Origin: Chryseobacterium sp. 52
Lineage (GTDB): Bacteria; Bacteroidota; Bacteroidia; Flavobacteriales; Weeksellaceae
Direction of reading: 5' to 3'
NCBI RefSeq assembly: GCF_002754245.1
Contig: NZ_PEEX01000001.1
Span: forward strand, 5,218,501 to 5,282,500
Length of the DNA: 64,000 nt
Shown: positions 27,703-36,975 of the stretch, piece after piece
Numbering within the stretch: position 1 is the stretch's first letter
Layout of the letters: every line of letters starts with the position of its first letter
Notes under the pieces: model-generated
The model's input: only the letters and a program-made list of their open reading frames with translations
Told to the model about the DNA's origin: nothing
The model's database searches: none
Made by a program: the position numbers and the translations under genes

Positions 27703-29565
27703 ATGATTATTGATAAAGAAGAGATCCGGAAGAAAAAAAAAAAGCTGGATGACTGTAAAGCGTTTTTGAAAAAAGAATTCATCGGAATTGATAAGATTAT
27801 TGATGATTTAATGGAATACATCCAGATTTGGTATCTGATGCCTGAAATCCTGACCCGTCCTGTAGTGATCAATCTATGGGGAATGACAGGGGTAGGAAAG
27901 ACGGATCTTGTCCGAAAAACCGTCAGATTTCTCGAGTTCCAAAACCGTTTTGTAGAGATAGAACTCAGCAACAGCGATGAAACTTCATGGAGCAAAAGTG
28001 TTTCCGATATTTTCCAAAGCAACCGTCTCAATGATGAAAAACCGAGTATTGTCCTCTTTGATGAGATTCAGCGTTTTAATACAATTGATCCTGACGGTAC
28101 GCCGGTACCACAGACAAAGTTTACCGATTTCTGGGAACTTTTAAGTGATGGCCGTCTCAGCAGACGGGAGCGTGATGATCTTGAACATTATCTGTTCTCT
28201 TATCTTTTGAGGAAAAAAGAAAATGACAGACGAAAAAAAGACGGCGAAACAGAGGTAGAAGAAAATCCTTACCTGAACCTATGGGATGCTAAAGAGCTGA
28301 AAAAATACCTCAGCATGGAAGATGATGTGATGAGCATCATCGATATGAAGGAGGAGGATATGATCAAACTGATCCTCAAGAAGCAGAAAGAGAAAAAAAT
28401 CTACGAGCCGGTAGATTACAGTAAAATGCTGATCATTATCAGCGGAAATCTGGATGAGGCTTTTCAGATGTCCCGTGAAACCAGTGAGGCAGATATAGAT
28501 GCCAATATCTACCATGCTTTTACAAAGAAAATAACGGTTGTTGATATAAAAAATGCCCTGTCAAGGAAATTCCGCCCGGAACAGGTAGCCCGATTTGGAA
28601 ATATCCATATGATCTATTTTTCATTAAAAACGGAAGATTTTCAACAGCTTATCCAAAGGGAAATAAATAATCTTAAAACGAAGACAAAGTCAAAGTTTGG
28701 GATCAGCTTAAAGATTAATAAAAACATCAATGACCTGATTTACAGAAACGGTGTATTTCCGGTTCAGGGCGTTCGTCCTGTATTCAGCAGTGTCGTTGAT
28801 ATTCTGGATACAAACCTCAGCAAATTTCTATTTGAAGCGATCATTAATGATGATAAAACCATAGAAGTTGACTATCTGGTACAACAGAAAACGATATCCG
28901 GAAAAGTGGGAGAACGTAAGATTGACATTCCTTATACCGGCAGAATTGACAGCATAAGACAGTCTAATCAACAGGATGCGGTAGCCAATATCAGTGTTCA
29001 TGAGTGTGGACATGCTGTATCTTATATGCTGTATACAGGTTTTGCGCCACTACAACTGAAAAGTAAAGTGGCGAGCAGTTATGCCGCTGGTTTTACCTTC
29101 CCACACCAGATTCATGACACGAAAGAAAGTCTTCTGGACAGAATTAAAATCTATCTGGCGGGAGGCATTGCAGAGGAAATTGTTTTCGGAGAGCATAATG
29201 CAAGCATCGGAAGAAGCCATGACAGGGAACAGGCAACAATCCTTGCCACTGATTATATCAGAAAATATGGATTTGATGAAGAGTATCAAGCTGCCTATAG
29301 CCTGGAAGATTATCCACACCGCATGCAACATGACATTACCGACAAAAAGATTGAAAAACTCATCCAGGATCTCGCAAAAAAAACAAGAGAAGACTTGATG
29401 CTTCATTTGGATCTTCTGAAAGACATGAGCATTGAACTTAGTAAAAAAGGCAGTATGTTACCTAAAGAAATTTATTCGACAGCCAAAAAACACAAGCTGG
29501 AGGTTAGTATCAAAGAGGAAGGATATCTTCATATCGCAGCGTATCACAAAATGCTGGAGCAATAG
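27703..29565 (+). CDS. Clp-type AAA+ ATPase fused to an FtsH-like M41 peptidase
   Basis: A 620-residue soluble protein. Walker A is GMTGVGKT (G60-T67, K66) and Walker B is SIVLFDEI (D120, E121). An inserted charged helical region follows (~150-230). The sequence then resumes with FRPEQVARFGNIHMIYF and GVRPVFSSVVDI, like the sensor-2 and small domains of ClpA/ClpB second ATPase modules rather than FtsH. The C-terminal ~190 residues are M41-like: HECGH (H433, E434, H437), LAGGIAEEIVFG, and SHDREQATILATDYI with D507 as the likely third zinc ligand, 74 residues after H433 against 78 in E. coli FtsH. FtsH normally has its own AAA domain and membrane helices; here both are replaced. Probably an ATP-dependent protease working with DUF4407. 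Confidence 0.82.
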   Translation: MIIDKEEIRKKKKKLDDCKAFLKKEFIGIDKIIDDLMEYIQIWYLMPEILTRPVVINLWGMTGVGKTDLVRKTVRFLEFQNRFVEIELSNSDETSWSKSVSDIFQSNRLNDEKPSIVLFDEIQRFNTIDPDGTPVPQTKFTDFWELLSDGRLSRRERDDLEHYLFSYLLRKKENDRRKKDGETEVEENPYLNLWDAKELKKYLSMEDDVMSIIDMKEEDMIKLILKKQKEKKIYEPVDYSKMLIIISGNLDEAFQMSRETSEADIDANIYHAFTKKITVVDIKNALSRKFRPEQVARFGNIHMIYFSLKTEDFQQLIQREINNLKTKTKSKFGISLKINKNINDLIYRNGVFPVQGVRPVFSSVVDILDTNLSKFLFEAIINDDKTIEVDYLVQQKTISGKVGERKIDIPYTGRIDSIRQSNQQDAVANISVHECGHAVSYMLYTGFAPLQLKSKVASSYAAGFTFPHQIHDTKESLLDRIKIYLAGGIAEEIVFGEHNASIGRSHDREQATILATDYIRKYGFDEEYQAAYSLEDYPHRMQHDITDKKIEKLIQDLAKKTREDLMLHLDLLKDMSIELSKKGSMLPKEIYSTAKKHKLEVSIKEEGYLHIAAYHKMLEQ

Positions 29566-29608
29566 AGGAAAAATCTAATATAAAAGCAATACGCATTAAT
29601 AAAATCTT

Positions 29609-29637
29609 ACCTTTCGGTTAATTCTGAAAGGTTTTTT
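29609..29637 (+). terminator. Terminator after the AAA-M41 gene
   Basis: Arms ACCTTTC (29609-29615) and GAAAGGT (29626-29632) followed by TTTTTTG. Confidence 0.75.
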
Positions 29638-29696
29638 GTTTATATAATTATTTTATCCAAAATATTCTTTAATTTTACTTCATTAAACTAATCACC

Positions 29697-30287
29697 ATGA
29701 AAAACTTAATTTTAGTCTGTACAGTGCTTATCAGCAGTGTATTTACGTCAACTCTAAAAGCTCAAATCGATCCTTATCTTGGGCAAATCATTTACGTTCC
29801 TTACAACAGAGTTCCTGTCGGATGGGCTGAATGTAATGGTCAGCTCCTGCCTATTGCTCAGAACCAGGCTCTTTTTTCTTTATTAGGAACCACTTTCGGA
29901 GGAAATGGAATTACCACTTTTGCTTTACCCGATATGAGAGGAAGAGCACCTATTTCCCAAGGAATGGGCCCAGGAAGCAGCAACAACTATGTAGTGGGTG
30001 AGACAGGCGGCAGTGAATCTGTTACTTTAACAACAACGCAAATGCCGGCACACTCTCATACAGTAAACGCTGTAAGCAGTGAAGGAAATCAGAATGTCCC
30101 AACCAACAGTCTTCCTGCAGATACGAAACTGCTAGACAAGGAATATTCTGATGCGAACGCTAATACGACTATGAAACCTACCATGATCAATCCGACAGGA
30201 GGAAACCAGCCTCATGAAAACAGGTCTCCTTTCCTTACGATGAGATGCATCATCGCAACACAGGGGATTTATCCATCATTTAATTAA
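29697..30287 (+). CDS. Secreted phage tail-collar domain protein
   Basis: A 196-residue protein with a signal peptide (MKNLILVCTVLISSVFTSTLKAQ) followed by a tail collar/MdpB-like domain: YLGQIIYVPYNRVPVGWAEC, LLPIAQNQALFSLLGTTFGG, FALPDMRGRAP, PAHSHT. In phages these modules form the tip of tail fibres. A family of non-phage bacterial proteins shares the fold, many in Bacteroidota clusters and some with a signal peptide as here. It forms an operon with the T9SS protein 6 bases downstream and no other phage genes are nearby, so it is a cell-surface or secreted protein rather than part of a prophage. Its ligand is unknown. Confidence 0.85.
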   Translation: MKNLILVCTVLISSVFTSTLKAQIDPYLGQIIYVPYNRVPVGWAECNGQLLPIAQNQALFSLLGTTFGGNGITTFALPDMRGRAPISQGMGPGSSNNYVVGETGGSESVTLTTTQMPAHSHTVNAVSSEGNQNVPTNSLPADTKLLDKEYSDANANTTMKPTMINPTGGNQPHENRSPFLTMRCIIATQGIYPSFN

Positions 30288-30293
30288 TAAATT

Positions 30294-30980
30294 ATGAAAA
30301 CGCTATACTTATTAGCCTTAGCTCTTGGAAGTTCTGTGGCCGCACAGACCATCACTTTCAATGGGTGTCATAATTTGTTTGACAACCAGAATTTTGTTTT
30401 TAACAAAACCGGAGTAGATACATTCAATAAAAATATTTATATCACAACACCGGTAGACGGACAGCCTTGCGGCGGATTCGGAACTTGCGAGTTTAAAATC
30501 AAGTGGAATAATACCCTGACAAGATGGGAATTTCTTGCTGATGAAGGAAATGACGGATCTTTTACGACTCCTTTATTAATATATTATAACTCAACAGGAA
30601 ATACAGGCAGCGCAAGACCACCGAGCAACACGTTTGGAACATGGGTTGAAAACACAGCCATAACAAGCGGGCAGTGCGGAGGAAATCTTACTTCTGTAAA
30701 TTCTACAATGACAGGTGATGTGCACAGTTCTCCGCTGGGAACAACGGATGTTACAAAATCTAAAATCCAGATTTTCCCAAATCCTGTTTCGGATGTGATC
30801 CGTATTTCAGGGATTGATAATGGACAGACCATCCAGATCTATAATGTAGACGGAAGGCTGGTAAGAACGGATGCATTTGATCAAAAGATTGATGTGTCTA
30901 ATCTTTCTGCCGGAATATATGTTTTAAGGATTACCACTAAAAATTTCGAATCTCATGAATTTAAATTCGTGAAAAAATAG
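30294..30980 (+). CDS. Small secreted protein with T9SS sorting domain
   Basis: A 228-residue protein. Signal peptide (MKTLYLLALALGSSVAAQ), a ~130-residue domain with six cysteines and the motifs ITFNGCHNLFD and CGGFGTCEFKIKWNN, and a type A T9SS domain from QIFPNPVSDVIRISG to FKFVKK. The N-terminal domain is not recognised; its beta-rich pattern and cysteines suggest a stable extracellular binding module. It follows the tail-collar gene by 6 bases and is followed by a terminator, so the two are one transcriptional unit and may form a secreted complex. Confidence 0.8.
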   Translation: MKTLYLLALALGSSVAAQTITFNGCHNLFDNQNFVFNKTGVDTFNKNIYITTPVDGQPCGGFGTCEFKIKWNNTLTRWEFLADEGNDGSFTTPLLIYYNSTGNTGSARPPSNTFGTWVENTAITSGQCGGNLTSVNSTMTGDVHSSPLGTTDVTKSKIQIFPNPVSDVIRISGIDNGQTIQIYNVDGRLVRTDAFDQKIDVSNLSAGIYVLRITTKNFESHEFKFVKK

Positions 30981-31014
30981 AGATATAATGTTTTTATAGC
31001 ATTAATTGATTATT

Positions 31015-31048
31015 TAGCCTTCAGGATTTACTGGGGGCTATTTTGTTT
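31015..31048 (+). terminator. Terminator after the tail-collar/T9SS operon
   Basis: TAGCCTTCAG (31015-31024) and CTGGGGGCTA (31031-31040) form a 10-bp stem with two G-U pairs, then TTTTGTTT. Confidence 0.7.
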
Positions 31049-31202
31049 GATCATATTCTCTGTGAAAACTGAAAGATTGAGAATAATATCTCAGCCAGAA
31101 ACTCTTTATGCTTATCTAAAAGTCACATGCATATGTATGAAACGTTCATGAAACCAAATCAAAAAGAAAGTGATAAACTCAACGGAAAATAGATTAATTA
31201 AA

Positions 31203-31226
31203 AATGCCTCCATTGCTGGAGGCATT
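31203..31226 (-). terminator. Terminator of the second M43 gene
   Basis: Perfect 10-bp arms AATGCCTCCA (31203-31212) and TGGAGGCATT (31217-31226); on the minus strand it continues into TTTAATT. Confidence 0.8.
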
Positions 31227-31250
31227 CCTGTTTTTAAAGGATCAAAAAAA

Positions 31251-33113
31251 TTATTTAATGATCAGTTTAGACGTTTTGTTTTCTGTTCCGTTGGAAATCT
31301 GAACCATATACACTCCTTTTTCAAGCTGTTGGTTTATTTTATAGATTCCGTTTCCTACGTCAGATACCGATGGGCTTGCCACCAATCTTCCTGACATATC
31401 AGAAATAGAAACTTTTAAGTTCTTACCGTTTTTAGCTTTAATAAACACGTTATCACCTGTTGCAACCGGGTTAGGGTAAATAACAAGATCGTTATTATCT
31501 GCCTTCACTTCACTTGTTCCTAAAGTAGTAACTACTTTCACTGTATAATCTTCTACCTGACCATAAGATAACTGTCCACATGATGTAATGGTTGCAGGAT
31601 CAGCAGCATCTGCCAAAACTCTCATTCTTAAAGGAGTATTGAGTACCGCAGTAGCCGGAGGTGTAAATGTTGCCGTTAATAATCCGTTTCCGTTCGCATC
31701 TACAGCTATTTCATCACCAGTAGCAACCAATTCTGACGCTTCAAATGTTCCGTTATTATTATAATCGATCCACACTCTAACTGACTGATCATTCTTTACA
31801 AATCCTACTTCAATTGTTTGTGGCTGATTCACCAATAATTGTGTATAAATATTCAGACCGCAAGATTTTGAAGTGTAATCTACATAATAAGAAGGTGCTC
31901 CCGGCCAGTAACCCGCTGAAAGATTATTGATCTGACCTAGCTTAACAGAGGTTGGCCCTACTAAAAAGCCTCCAGGAGTCGTAATACCCGAAGGATTACA
32001 AGAAGCAGCAACCGGAGTTCCGACAGCAACCGGAGCAGAAGGAAGCTGGGTTGCTCCTTTTGAAGTGGTCAAACTGCTTCTTAGCAGCATAAATAAGTCT
32101 TCTATTCTATCTCCCTGACCTGCCGTAAATTTTTGTGCAACAGAATTAGAATAATTCATCATATTATATTGTACTCCCTGGTAATTAGCTCCTGTACAGG
32201 TATTAAGCTGGGAGTTTGTAGGTACAGGCCACAATGTATAGCCACTTCCTGCTCTTTCTGTATCACAAACCTGATCATCGTCATCTGCACATACTCCTGT
32301 AGTTGGCGGACAAAAATCCGGATCTGCGGGAACAGCATCATAAGTTCCACCATCAAAAGTATGGTAAAGACCCATTGCATGCCCGAACTCGTGTGCAAAA
32401 GTAGTATCATGTGGATTGGTTACCACTCCTGATTTCATAAATGATTCGTAGTTGGCATCAAGGTTATTCGGAAATGCTGCAAATCCCATTAATCCTGCAT
32501 TAGGAGTAGGGTCAGCATCAAACATACTGATTACATAAATATTAAAATAAGATGCTTCCGGCCAATGCGGAGCCAATCCTTTAATAGCAGCTCTATTTGC
32601 ACCGTTAGCAGACTGATATGCCATACCTGATGCATTATATCCGTTTAAAGTTCCTCCATTATATCTTACGATACCTGTTGTAGCATTACAGTTCGGATCT
32701 CTCTTTGCCAGTACCAGCCTGATAGGAAATACTGCAGACTGTCCGAAATCAGCTGCCATACTTGGCCATGCATATGTTCCCGCATACATTTGATTCGCTC
32801 TTTCCAGCCAACCCTGAATTTCTGCATCCGTTTTATTATAAGTCGTTCCAATCTCTGCACCAGACGGGTGGATCAAATGAACAACCACAGGTATTTCATA
32901 AACACCATTCACTACCTTACCGACAGCTGAAGAAGGATTGTTTTTCTTTTCAGCATGAACTTTCTGAATAATTTTGTCAAATGTCTGTCTTAATCCAGGA
33001 TTAGCTTTGTCTTGTTCCCGTAGCGTCTGATCAAAACCACACCATCTTTGCTGTTGCTGTGCAGATAATGAAACAGATAACACAAGAGCTCCATAAAGGA
33101 AAGTTTTCTTCAT
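31251..33113 (-). CDS. Secreted M43 metalloprotease with GEVED and T9SS domains (paralogue)
   Basis: A 620-residue secreted protease with the same layout as the gene at 10644-12539: signal peptide, propeptide-like region, zinc motif HEFGHAMGLYH (H241, E242, H245, H251), Met-turn stretch YNMMNYSN, a GEVED domain ending in YGQVEDYTVKV, and a T9SS type A sorting domain (YPNPVATGDNVFIKA to TSKLIIK). The two copies are about 21 kb apart on the same strand and are clearly homologous along their length, so they arose by duplication. Extracellular protein degradation is the likely role. It is a single-gene unit with its own terminator. Confidence 0.93.
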   Translation of the reverse strand: MKKTFLYGALVLSVSLSAQQQQRWCGFDQTLREQDKANPGLRQTFDKIIQKVHAEKKNNPSSAVGKVVNGVYEIPVVVHLIHPSGAEIGTTYNKTDAEIQGWLERANQMYAGTYAWPSMAADFGQSAVFPIRLVLAKRDPNCNATTGIVRYNGGTLNGYNASGMAYQSANGANRAAIKGLAPHWPEASYFNIYVISMFDADPTPNAGLMGFAAFPNNLDANYESFMKSGVVTNPHDTTFAHEFGHAMGLYHTFDGGTYDAVPADPDFCPPTTGVCADDDDQVCDTERAGSGYTLWPVPTNSQLNTCTGANYQGVQYNMMNYSNSVAQKFTAGQGDRIEDLFMLLRSSLTTSKGATQLPSAPVAVGTPVAASCNPSGITTPGGFLVGPTSVKLGQINNLSAGYWPGAPSYYVDYTSKSCGLNIYTQLLVNQPQTIEVGFVKNDQSVRVWIDYNNNGTFEASELVATGDEIAVDANGNGLLTATFTPPATAVLNTPLRMRVLADAADPATITSCGQLSYGQVEDYTVKVVTTLGTSEVKADNNDLVIYPNPVATGDNVFIKAKNGKNLKVSISDMSGRLVASPSVSDVGNGIYKINQQLEKGVYMVQISNGTENKTSKLIIK

Positions 33114-33457
33114 AACTTCAAATATTTAATTTTTATATTTTATAACTCTATTTTCATTGCTTAAAAATTAGAGTTATCTATAAACACTTCCTATCATTAG
33201 TAACTAAAAATCATTTTTGTTACAAAAAAAACTCTATTTCTGCGTCATTTATCAGAAATAATAACTGCTTTTAGTCAATTACACCTCTTTATATCTCTTA
33301 AAAAAACGACACATCTATCAATAATTCAATACGATAAGAATTCATTATCCAGTAATATGGCAATATGACTTTTAATAAAAATAATTGCTGAATTTTTAGG
33401 GTCATAAAAAAATGCCATACAAATCTGTATGGCATTTTTAAGTATATTTTACCTATT
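33114..33457. other. Gene-less stretch between M43 and guaB
   Basis: 344 AT-rich bases. It holds the guaB terminator at its right end; no gene or conserved element is seen in the rest, which should include the M43 promoter. Confidence 0.6.
33410..33437 (-). terminator. guaB terminator
   Basis: Perfect 12-bp arms AAATGCCATACA (33410-33421) and TGTATGGCATTT (33426-33437); on the minus strand a run of T follows. Confidence 0.9.
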
Positions 33458-34918
33458 CTAAAAAGAATAATTCGGAGCTTCCTGAGTGATAATTACATCA
33501 TGCGGGTGAGATTCTTTCAATCCACTTCCGGTGATCATCACCATTTTGGTATCTTTCTGTAAAGCTTCTATATCTTTAGCTCCACAATATCCCATACCTG
33601 CTCTTAAACCTCCTGTCAGTTGGAAAATGACATCTTCTATCTTCCCTTTGTGTGGTACTCTTCCTTCAATTCCTTCCGGAACGAATTTTTTAGCTTCACT
33701 CTGGAAATATCTCTCTTTTCCTCCTCTTTTCATTGCGGAAAGGCTTCCCATTCCCTGATAAGATTTGAACTTTCTTCCCTGGAAGATAATTTCTTCTCCC
33801 GGAGCTTCATCAGTTCCAGCTAAAAGAGAACCCAGCATTACTGCTCCTGCTCCACTTGCAATAGCTTTTACGATATCTCCGGAAAGTTTGATCCCTCCAT
33901 CAGCGATTACAACGACATTCTTGGTTGCTGCGTATTCGTATACATTATAAATAGCAGATAACTGAGGAACTCCTACTCCGGCTACCACTCTTGTAGTACA
34001 GATAGAACCTGGTCCCACCCCTACTTTAAGAACGTTAGCTCCAGCTTCAATAAGGTCTTTTGCACCTTCAGCAGTTACAATATTCCCTCCTACGATATCT
34101 AAATCTGGGTATAATTTTCTGATTTGAGCAATCTTATCCAAAACGCCTATTGAATGTCCGTGAGCAGAATCTATTCCGATTATATCCACTCCAGCTTTAA
34201 CCAAAGCAGCAATTCTATCTAAAGTATCTTCCCCAACTCCTACACCTGCTCCTACAAGAAGGCGTCCGTTTTCATCTTTATTGGCATTTGGGTATTCCAG
34301 CTGATTGTCAATATCTTTGATGGTGATCAACCCTACCAGTTTGTTATTCTCATCTACAATCGGAAGTTTTTCCACTCTGCTTTTAAGAAGAATTTCTTTA
34401 GCTTTTTCAAGGTTGGTGTTTCTATCAGAAGTGATCAGATTTTCTTTGGTCATAATCTCATCTACCTTCATATCAAGATTCTCCTGATATTTTACATCTC
34501 TGTTGGTAATGATCCCAATCAATACATTATCGGCATCTACTACAGGAAGGCCGGAAATTTTATATTTGGCCATTGTTTCTTTAGCCTGAGCCAAAGTATG
34601 GTCTTTTGAAAGGGTAACAGGATCAGAGATCATTCCGTTTTCGGAACGTTTTACACGATTTACCTGTGCAGCCTGCTCAGCGATCGTCATGTTTTTGTGA
34701 ATAAAACCTAAACCTCCGACTCTTGCCAGTGCAATAGCCAGATCTCCCTCAGTAACTGTGTCCATCGCAGCAGAAACTATCGGAACATTCAGCGTTATTT
34801 TGTCGGTAAGTCTTGATTTTAATGATACCTGATTAGGTAAAACTTCTGAATAAGAAGGGACTAGAAGAACGTCATCGAAAGTGATGGCTGTCTCTACAAT
34901 TTTGTTATGAATAGACAT
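33458..34918 (-). CDS. guaB: IMP dehydrogenase
   Basis: A 486-residue enzyme that oxidises IMP to XMP with NAD+, the committed step of GMP synthesis. The N-terminal barrel begins [17 protein letters not shown]; two CBS domains are inserted at about 97-205; the catalytic loop [11 protein letters not shown] has the nucleophilic cysteine C307; the flap carries RGGKERYFQ. All expected parts are present and the length is usual. It is a single-gene unit with a -7 box just 15 bases upstream of the start and a strong terminator. Confidence 0.97.
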   Translation of the reverse strand: MSIHNKIVETAITFDDVLLVPSYSEVLPNQVSLKSRLTDKITLNVPIVSAAMDTVTEGDLAIALARVGGLGFIHKNMTIAEQAAQVNRVKRSENGMISDPVTLSKDHTLAQAKETMAKYKISGLPVVDADNVLIGIITNRDVKYQENLDMKVDEIMTKENLITSDRNTNLEKAKEILLKSRVEKLPIVDENNKLVGLITIKDIDNQLEYPNANKDENGRLLVGAGVGVGEDTLDRIAALVKAGVDIIGIDSAHGHSIGVLDKIAQIRKLYPDLDIVGGNIVTAEGAKDLIEAGANVLKVGVGPGSICTTRVVAGVGVPQLSAIYNVYEYAATKNVVVIADGGIKLSGDIVKAIASGAGAVMLGSLLAGTDEAPGEEIIFQGRKFKSYQGMGSLSAMKRGGKERYFQSEAKKFVPEGIEGRVPHKGKIEDVIFQLTGGLRAGMGYCGAKDIEALQKDTKMVMITGSGLKESHPHDVIITQEAPNYSF

Positions 34919-34932
34919 CTTTACTTTCTTTG

Positions 34933-34940
34933 CAAAATTA
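34933..34940 (-). promoter_or_regulatory. -7 promoter box for guaB
   Basis: On the minus strand TAATTTTG matches TAnnTTTG and ends 14 bases before the ATG, predicting a leader of under 10 bases. No -33 TTG at the usual distance. Confidence 0.4.
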
Positions 34941-35115
34941 GGCTATTTTAACGACATATGAAAATCCTTTTCAATAGTTTAAATAAAAATTAATAATCAA
35001 TAACTTAAATCGAAAAACCGCTCTTATTTAAGAACGGTCTTTCTGTACAAAATAATTAGTATAGTATAAAAAACTACTTGATTTATATTTTTATGAAAGT
35101 CTGATGAGGAACAGA

Positions 35116-35625
35116 TTATTTATCTGTAGCTGCATTGATTACTTTTGAAATGTCTTCGGCAGTAAAGCTTCCTCTAACATCTACAAAGACCAGTTCTTTA
35201 TCAGAATTCACGGTGATCATCATATTTTTAATGGTTTCTCCATTCTGTTTTACTCTGACATTCACATTTTCACCGTCATGTTTAATGGTTGCCCAGTCTT
35301 CAAAATCATTATCATTTAAATATTTAGCATAATCATTCAGCATATCTTTGCTCCCGTTATCAATTGTCATGACCTTTATTTTCGATACTTTTTTGATCAG
35401 TGCAATCACCTCTTCACTTTCCCCATCTTCTCTTAAGGCTCTCTTGATAAAAGGTTTTGCAAGAAATACAGGGACATTGAAGCTAGCGAATTTCGTTCCT
35501 TTAAGATCATACCCCGACTGTTTAAAGAAATCCATATTGGGCCTTCCGGAAACTATGCATGACTGAAACATAAGCATGACAAAGATTCCTAAAAAAATGT
35601 TTTTTAAAGTTTTCATGGCTACCAT
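35116..35625 (-). CDS. DUF4252 lipoprotein
   Basis: A 169-residue protein with a signal peptide and lipobox-like end FQSC (MKTLKNIFLGIFVMLMFQSC). The mature part matches DUF4252, a Bacteroidota family of unknown function (KVMTIDNGSKDMLNDYAKYL, VNVRVKQNGETIKNMMITV, LVFVDVRGSFTAEDISKVI). The start could be 35625 or the second ATG at 35616, which puts the signal peptide at the very N-terminus. It follows the DUF4252/head-GIN gene by 3 bases and is the last gene of the sigma-factor operon. Confidence 0.82.
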   Translation of the reverse strand: MVAMKTLKNIFLGIFVMLMFQSCIVSGRPNMDFFKQSGYDLKGTKFASFNVPVFLAKPFIKRALREDGESEEVIALIKKVSKIKVMTIDNGSKDMLNDYAKYLNDNDFEDWATIKHDGENVNVRVKQNGETIKNMMITVNSDKELVFVDVRGSFTAEDISKVINAATDK

Positions 35626-35628
35626 TTT

Positions 35629-36909
35629 TTAGTCAATAGGTTTCAGAGTTCCTCCCGATGTTTTGCTGATTTTAGCTTCAATCTCAGGTCTTCCTTTATA
35701 TTTTACCAGTCCTCCTGAAGAAGCTCTGACTTTCAGTCTGGTGGAAACATTGACAGAAAGATTTCCTCCGGATGTAGCCTCCGCTTCAAGATTATCCAGT
35801 TTTAGTCCGTCTGCTTTACAGAGTGCACCACTGCTGATATCTATTATTCCTGAATTCGCTTTTCCTTCAATGGCTGTATTGGATCCGCTTGATGCTTTTA
35901 CCGAAATGGATGATGCGGTAATTCCTGCTCTGAAATTTGAACCTGAAGAGGTTGAAACATCTACTGCATTGGAAATCTTAAAGTCCCCCTTCACGTTAGC
36001 CCCTGATGAGACCTCAATATTCAGATTATTTTCTTTTATAGAGTTCACCACATTGATGTTAGCCCCTGAAGAAGCCTTGATATTGTCCATTCTTGGGGAA
36101 GAAACGTTAACACTCAGGTTTCTGAATCTTACATTTTTTTCACCCTTATTGTCTACATATACTTTTAAAATTCCGTTTTCCACCTTTGTAATAATGTACT
36201 GAAGTTTATCTGCATCAGCAATTACTTTCACGCTTGTGGGCCCTTCCTGTTTAAAAACGACATTCACTCCTGTACTTACACTGATTCCTGAAAACTCACC
36301 TACATTTCTGGCTTCTCCGTTCAGGTAAGAGGAATTATTTTCGGAGGTAATAGTACTTCTCATACTGGTTACCTGATTGGTTTTGGTCTCGCTGGAGTTG
36401 ATAATTTTATTTACATCATCCATAGACAGTTTTCCGTCCAGCATGACCAGGATATTTTCTCCTTTTCCTCCGTCTATACTCAGCAACAGGTCATCCAGCA
36501 TTCCGTCTTTGGCTTCTGCTGAAAGGAATTTGATCTTTGCACCGGAATTATTGATAGACATGATCTCACTATAATTCAGGGTTTTTAAGTAGGATGCTAC
36601 ATCCTTGCTTAGCTGTGAAAGGTGAGTTTGAACCTGAATTCCGGCCTTGGTATTGGCCTGCTCAGGATTTTCTGTAATGAGGATTTTTAATCCGTTAATT
36701 TTAGACAGCAATGGTTTAATTTGTTCCAGCTGCGAATCATCAATATTAAGACTGCTGAGCATCCCGAACATTGGTTTAGCAATTTTAATAGAAGTTACGC
36801 CTTCCACTTCCTGATACTTCTCAAAAAGTTTGTCGAACTTATCTCCCTGCCCATACACCGTAAAGAAATGGGAAAAGGCAAGTGCGAGTATTATAAATAT
36901 TTTTTTCAT
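35629..36909 (-). CDS. DUF4252 fused to head-GIN (DUF2807) domain, exported
   Basis: A 426-residue exported protein. After the signal peptide (MKKIFIILALAFSHFFTVYGQ), residues ~22-180 are a DUF4252 domain; from about 205 a DUF2807/GIN domain follows, recognisable from the repeated SSGANI, SSGSNF, SSGALC and TSGGNL turns of a beta-helix. The GIN domain is found in putative auto-transporter adhesins and envelope-stress proteins. The fusion, and the separate DUF4252 gene next to it, suggest the two DUF4252 proteins interact. It lies 66 bases downstream of the anti-sigma-like gene in the same direction, so it is probably a target or part of that regulatory system. Confidence 0.82.
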   Translation of the reverse strand: MKKIFIILALAFSHFFTVYGQGDKFDKLFEKYQEVEGVTSIKIAKPMFGMLSSLNIDDSQLEQIKPLLSKINGLKILITENPEQANTKAGIQVQTHLSQLSKDVASYLKTLNYSEIMSINNSGAKIKFLSAEAKDGMLDDLLLSIDGGKGENILVMLDGKLSMDDVNKIINSSETKTNQVTSMRSTITSENNSSYLNGEARNVGEFSGISVSTGVNVVFKQEGPTSVKVIADADKLQYIITKVENGILKVYVDNKGEKNVRFRNLSVNVSSPRMDNIKASSGANINVVNSIKENNLNIEVSSGANVKGDFKISNAVDVSTSSGSNFRAGITASSISVKASSGSNTAIEGKANSGIIDISSGALCKADGLKLDNLEAEATSGGNLSVNVSTRLKVRASSGGLVKYKGRPEIEAKISKTSGGTLKPID

Positions 36910-36975
36910 GAGTCAATTTTTATTTCTTAAAGCTGATTACTTTTGCCTGATCAGGTGCATAATCTATTTTTGTTG

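Noticed and set aside
29310..29318. Single DnaA-box sequence inside the AAA-M41 gene; another at 42391-42399
   Set aside because: Single copies within coding sequence are expected by chance.
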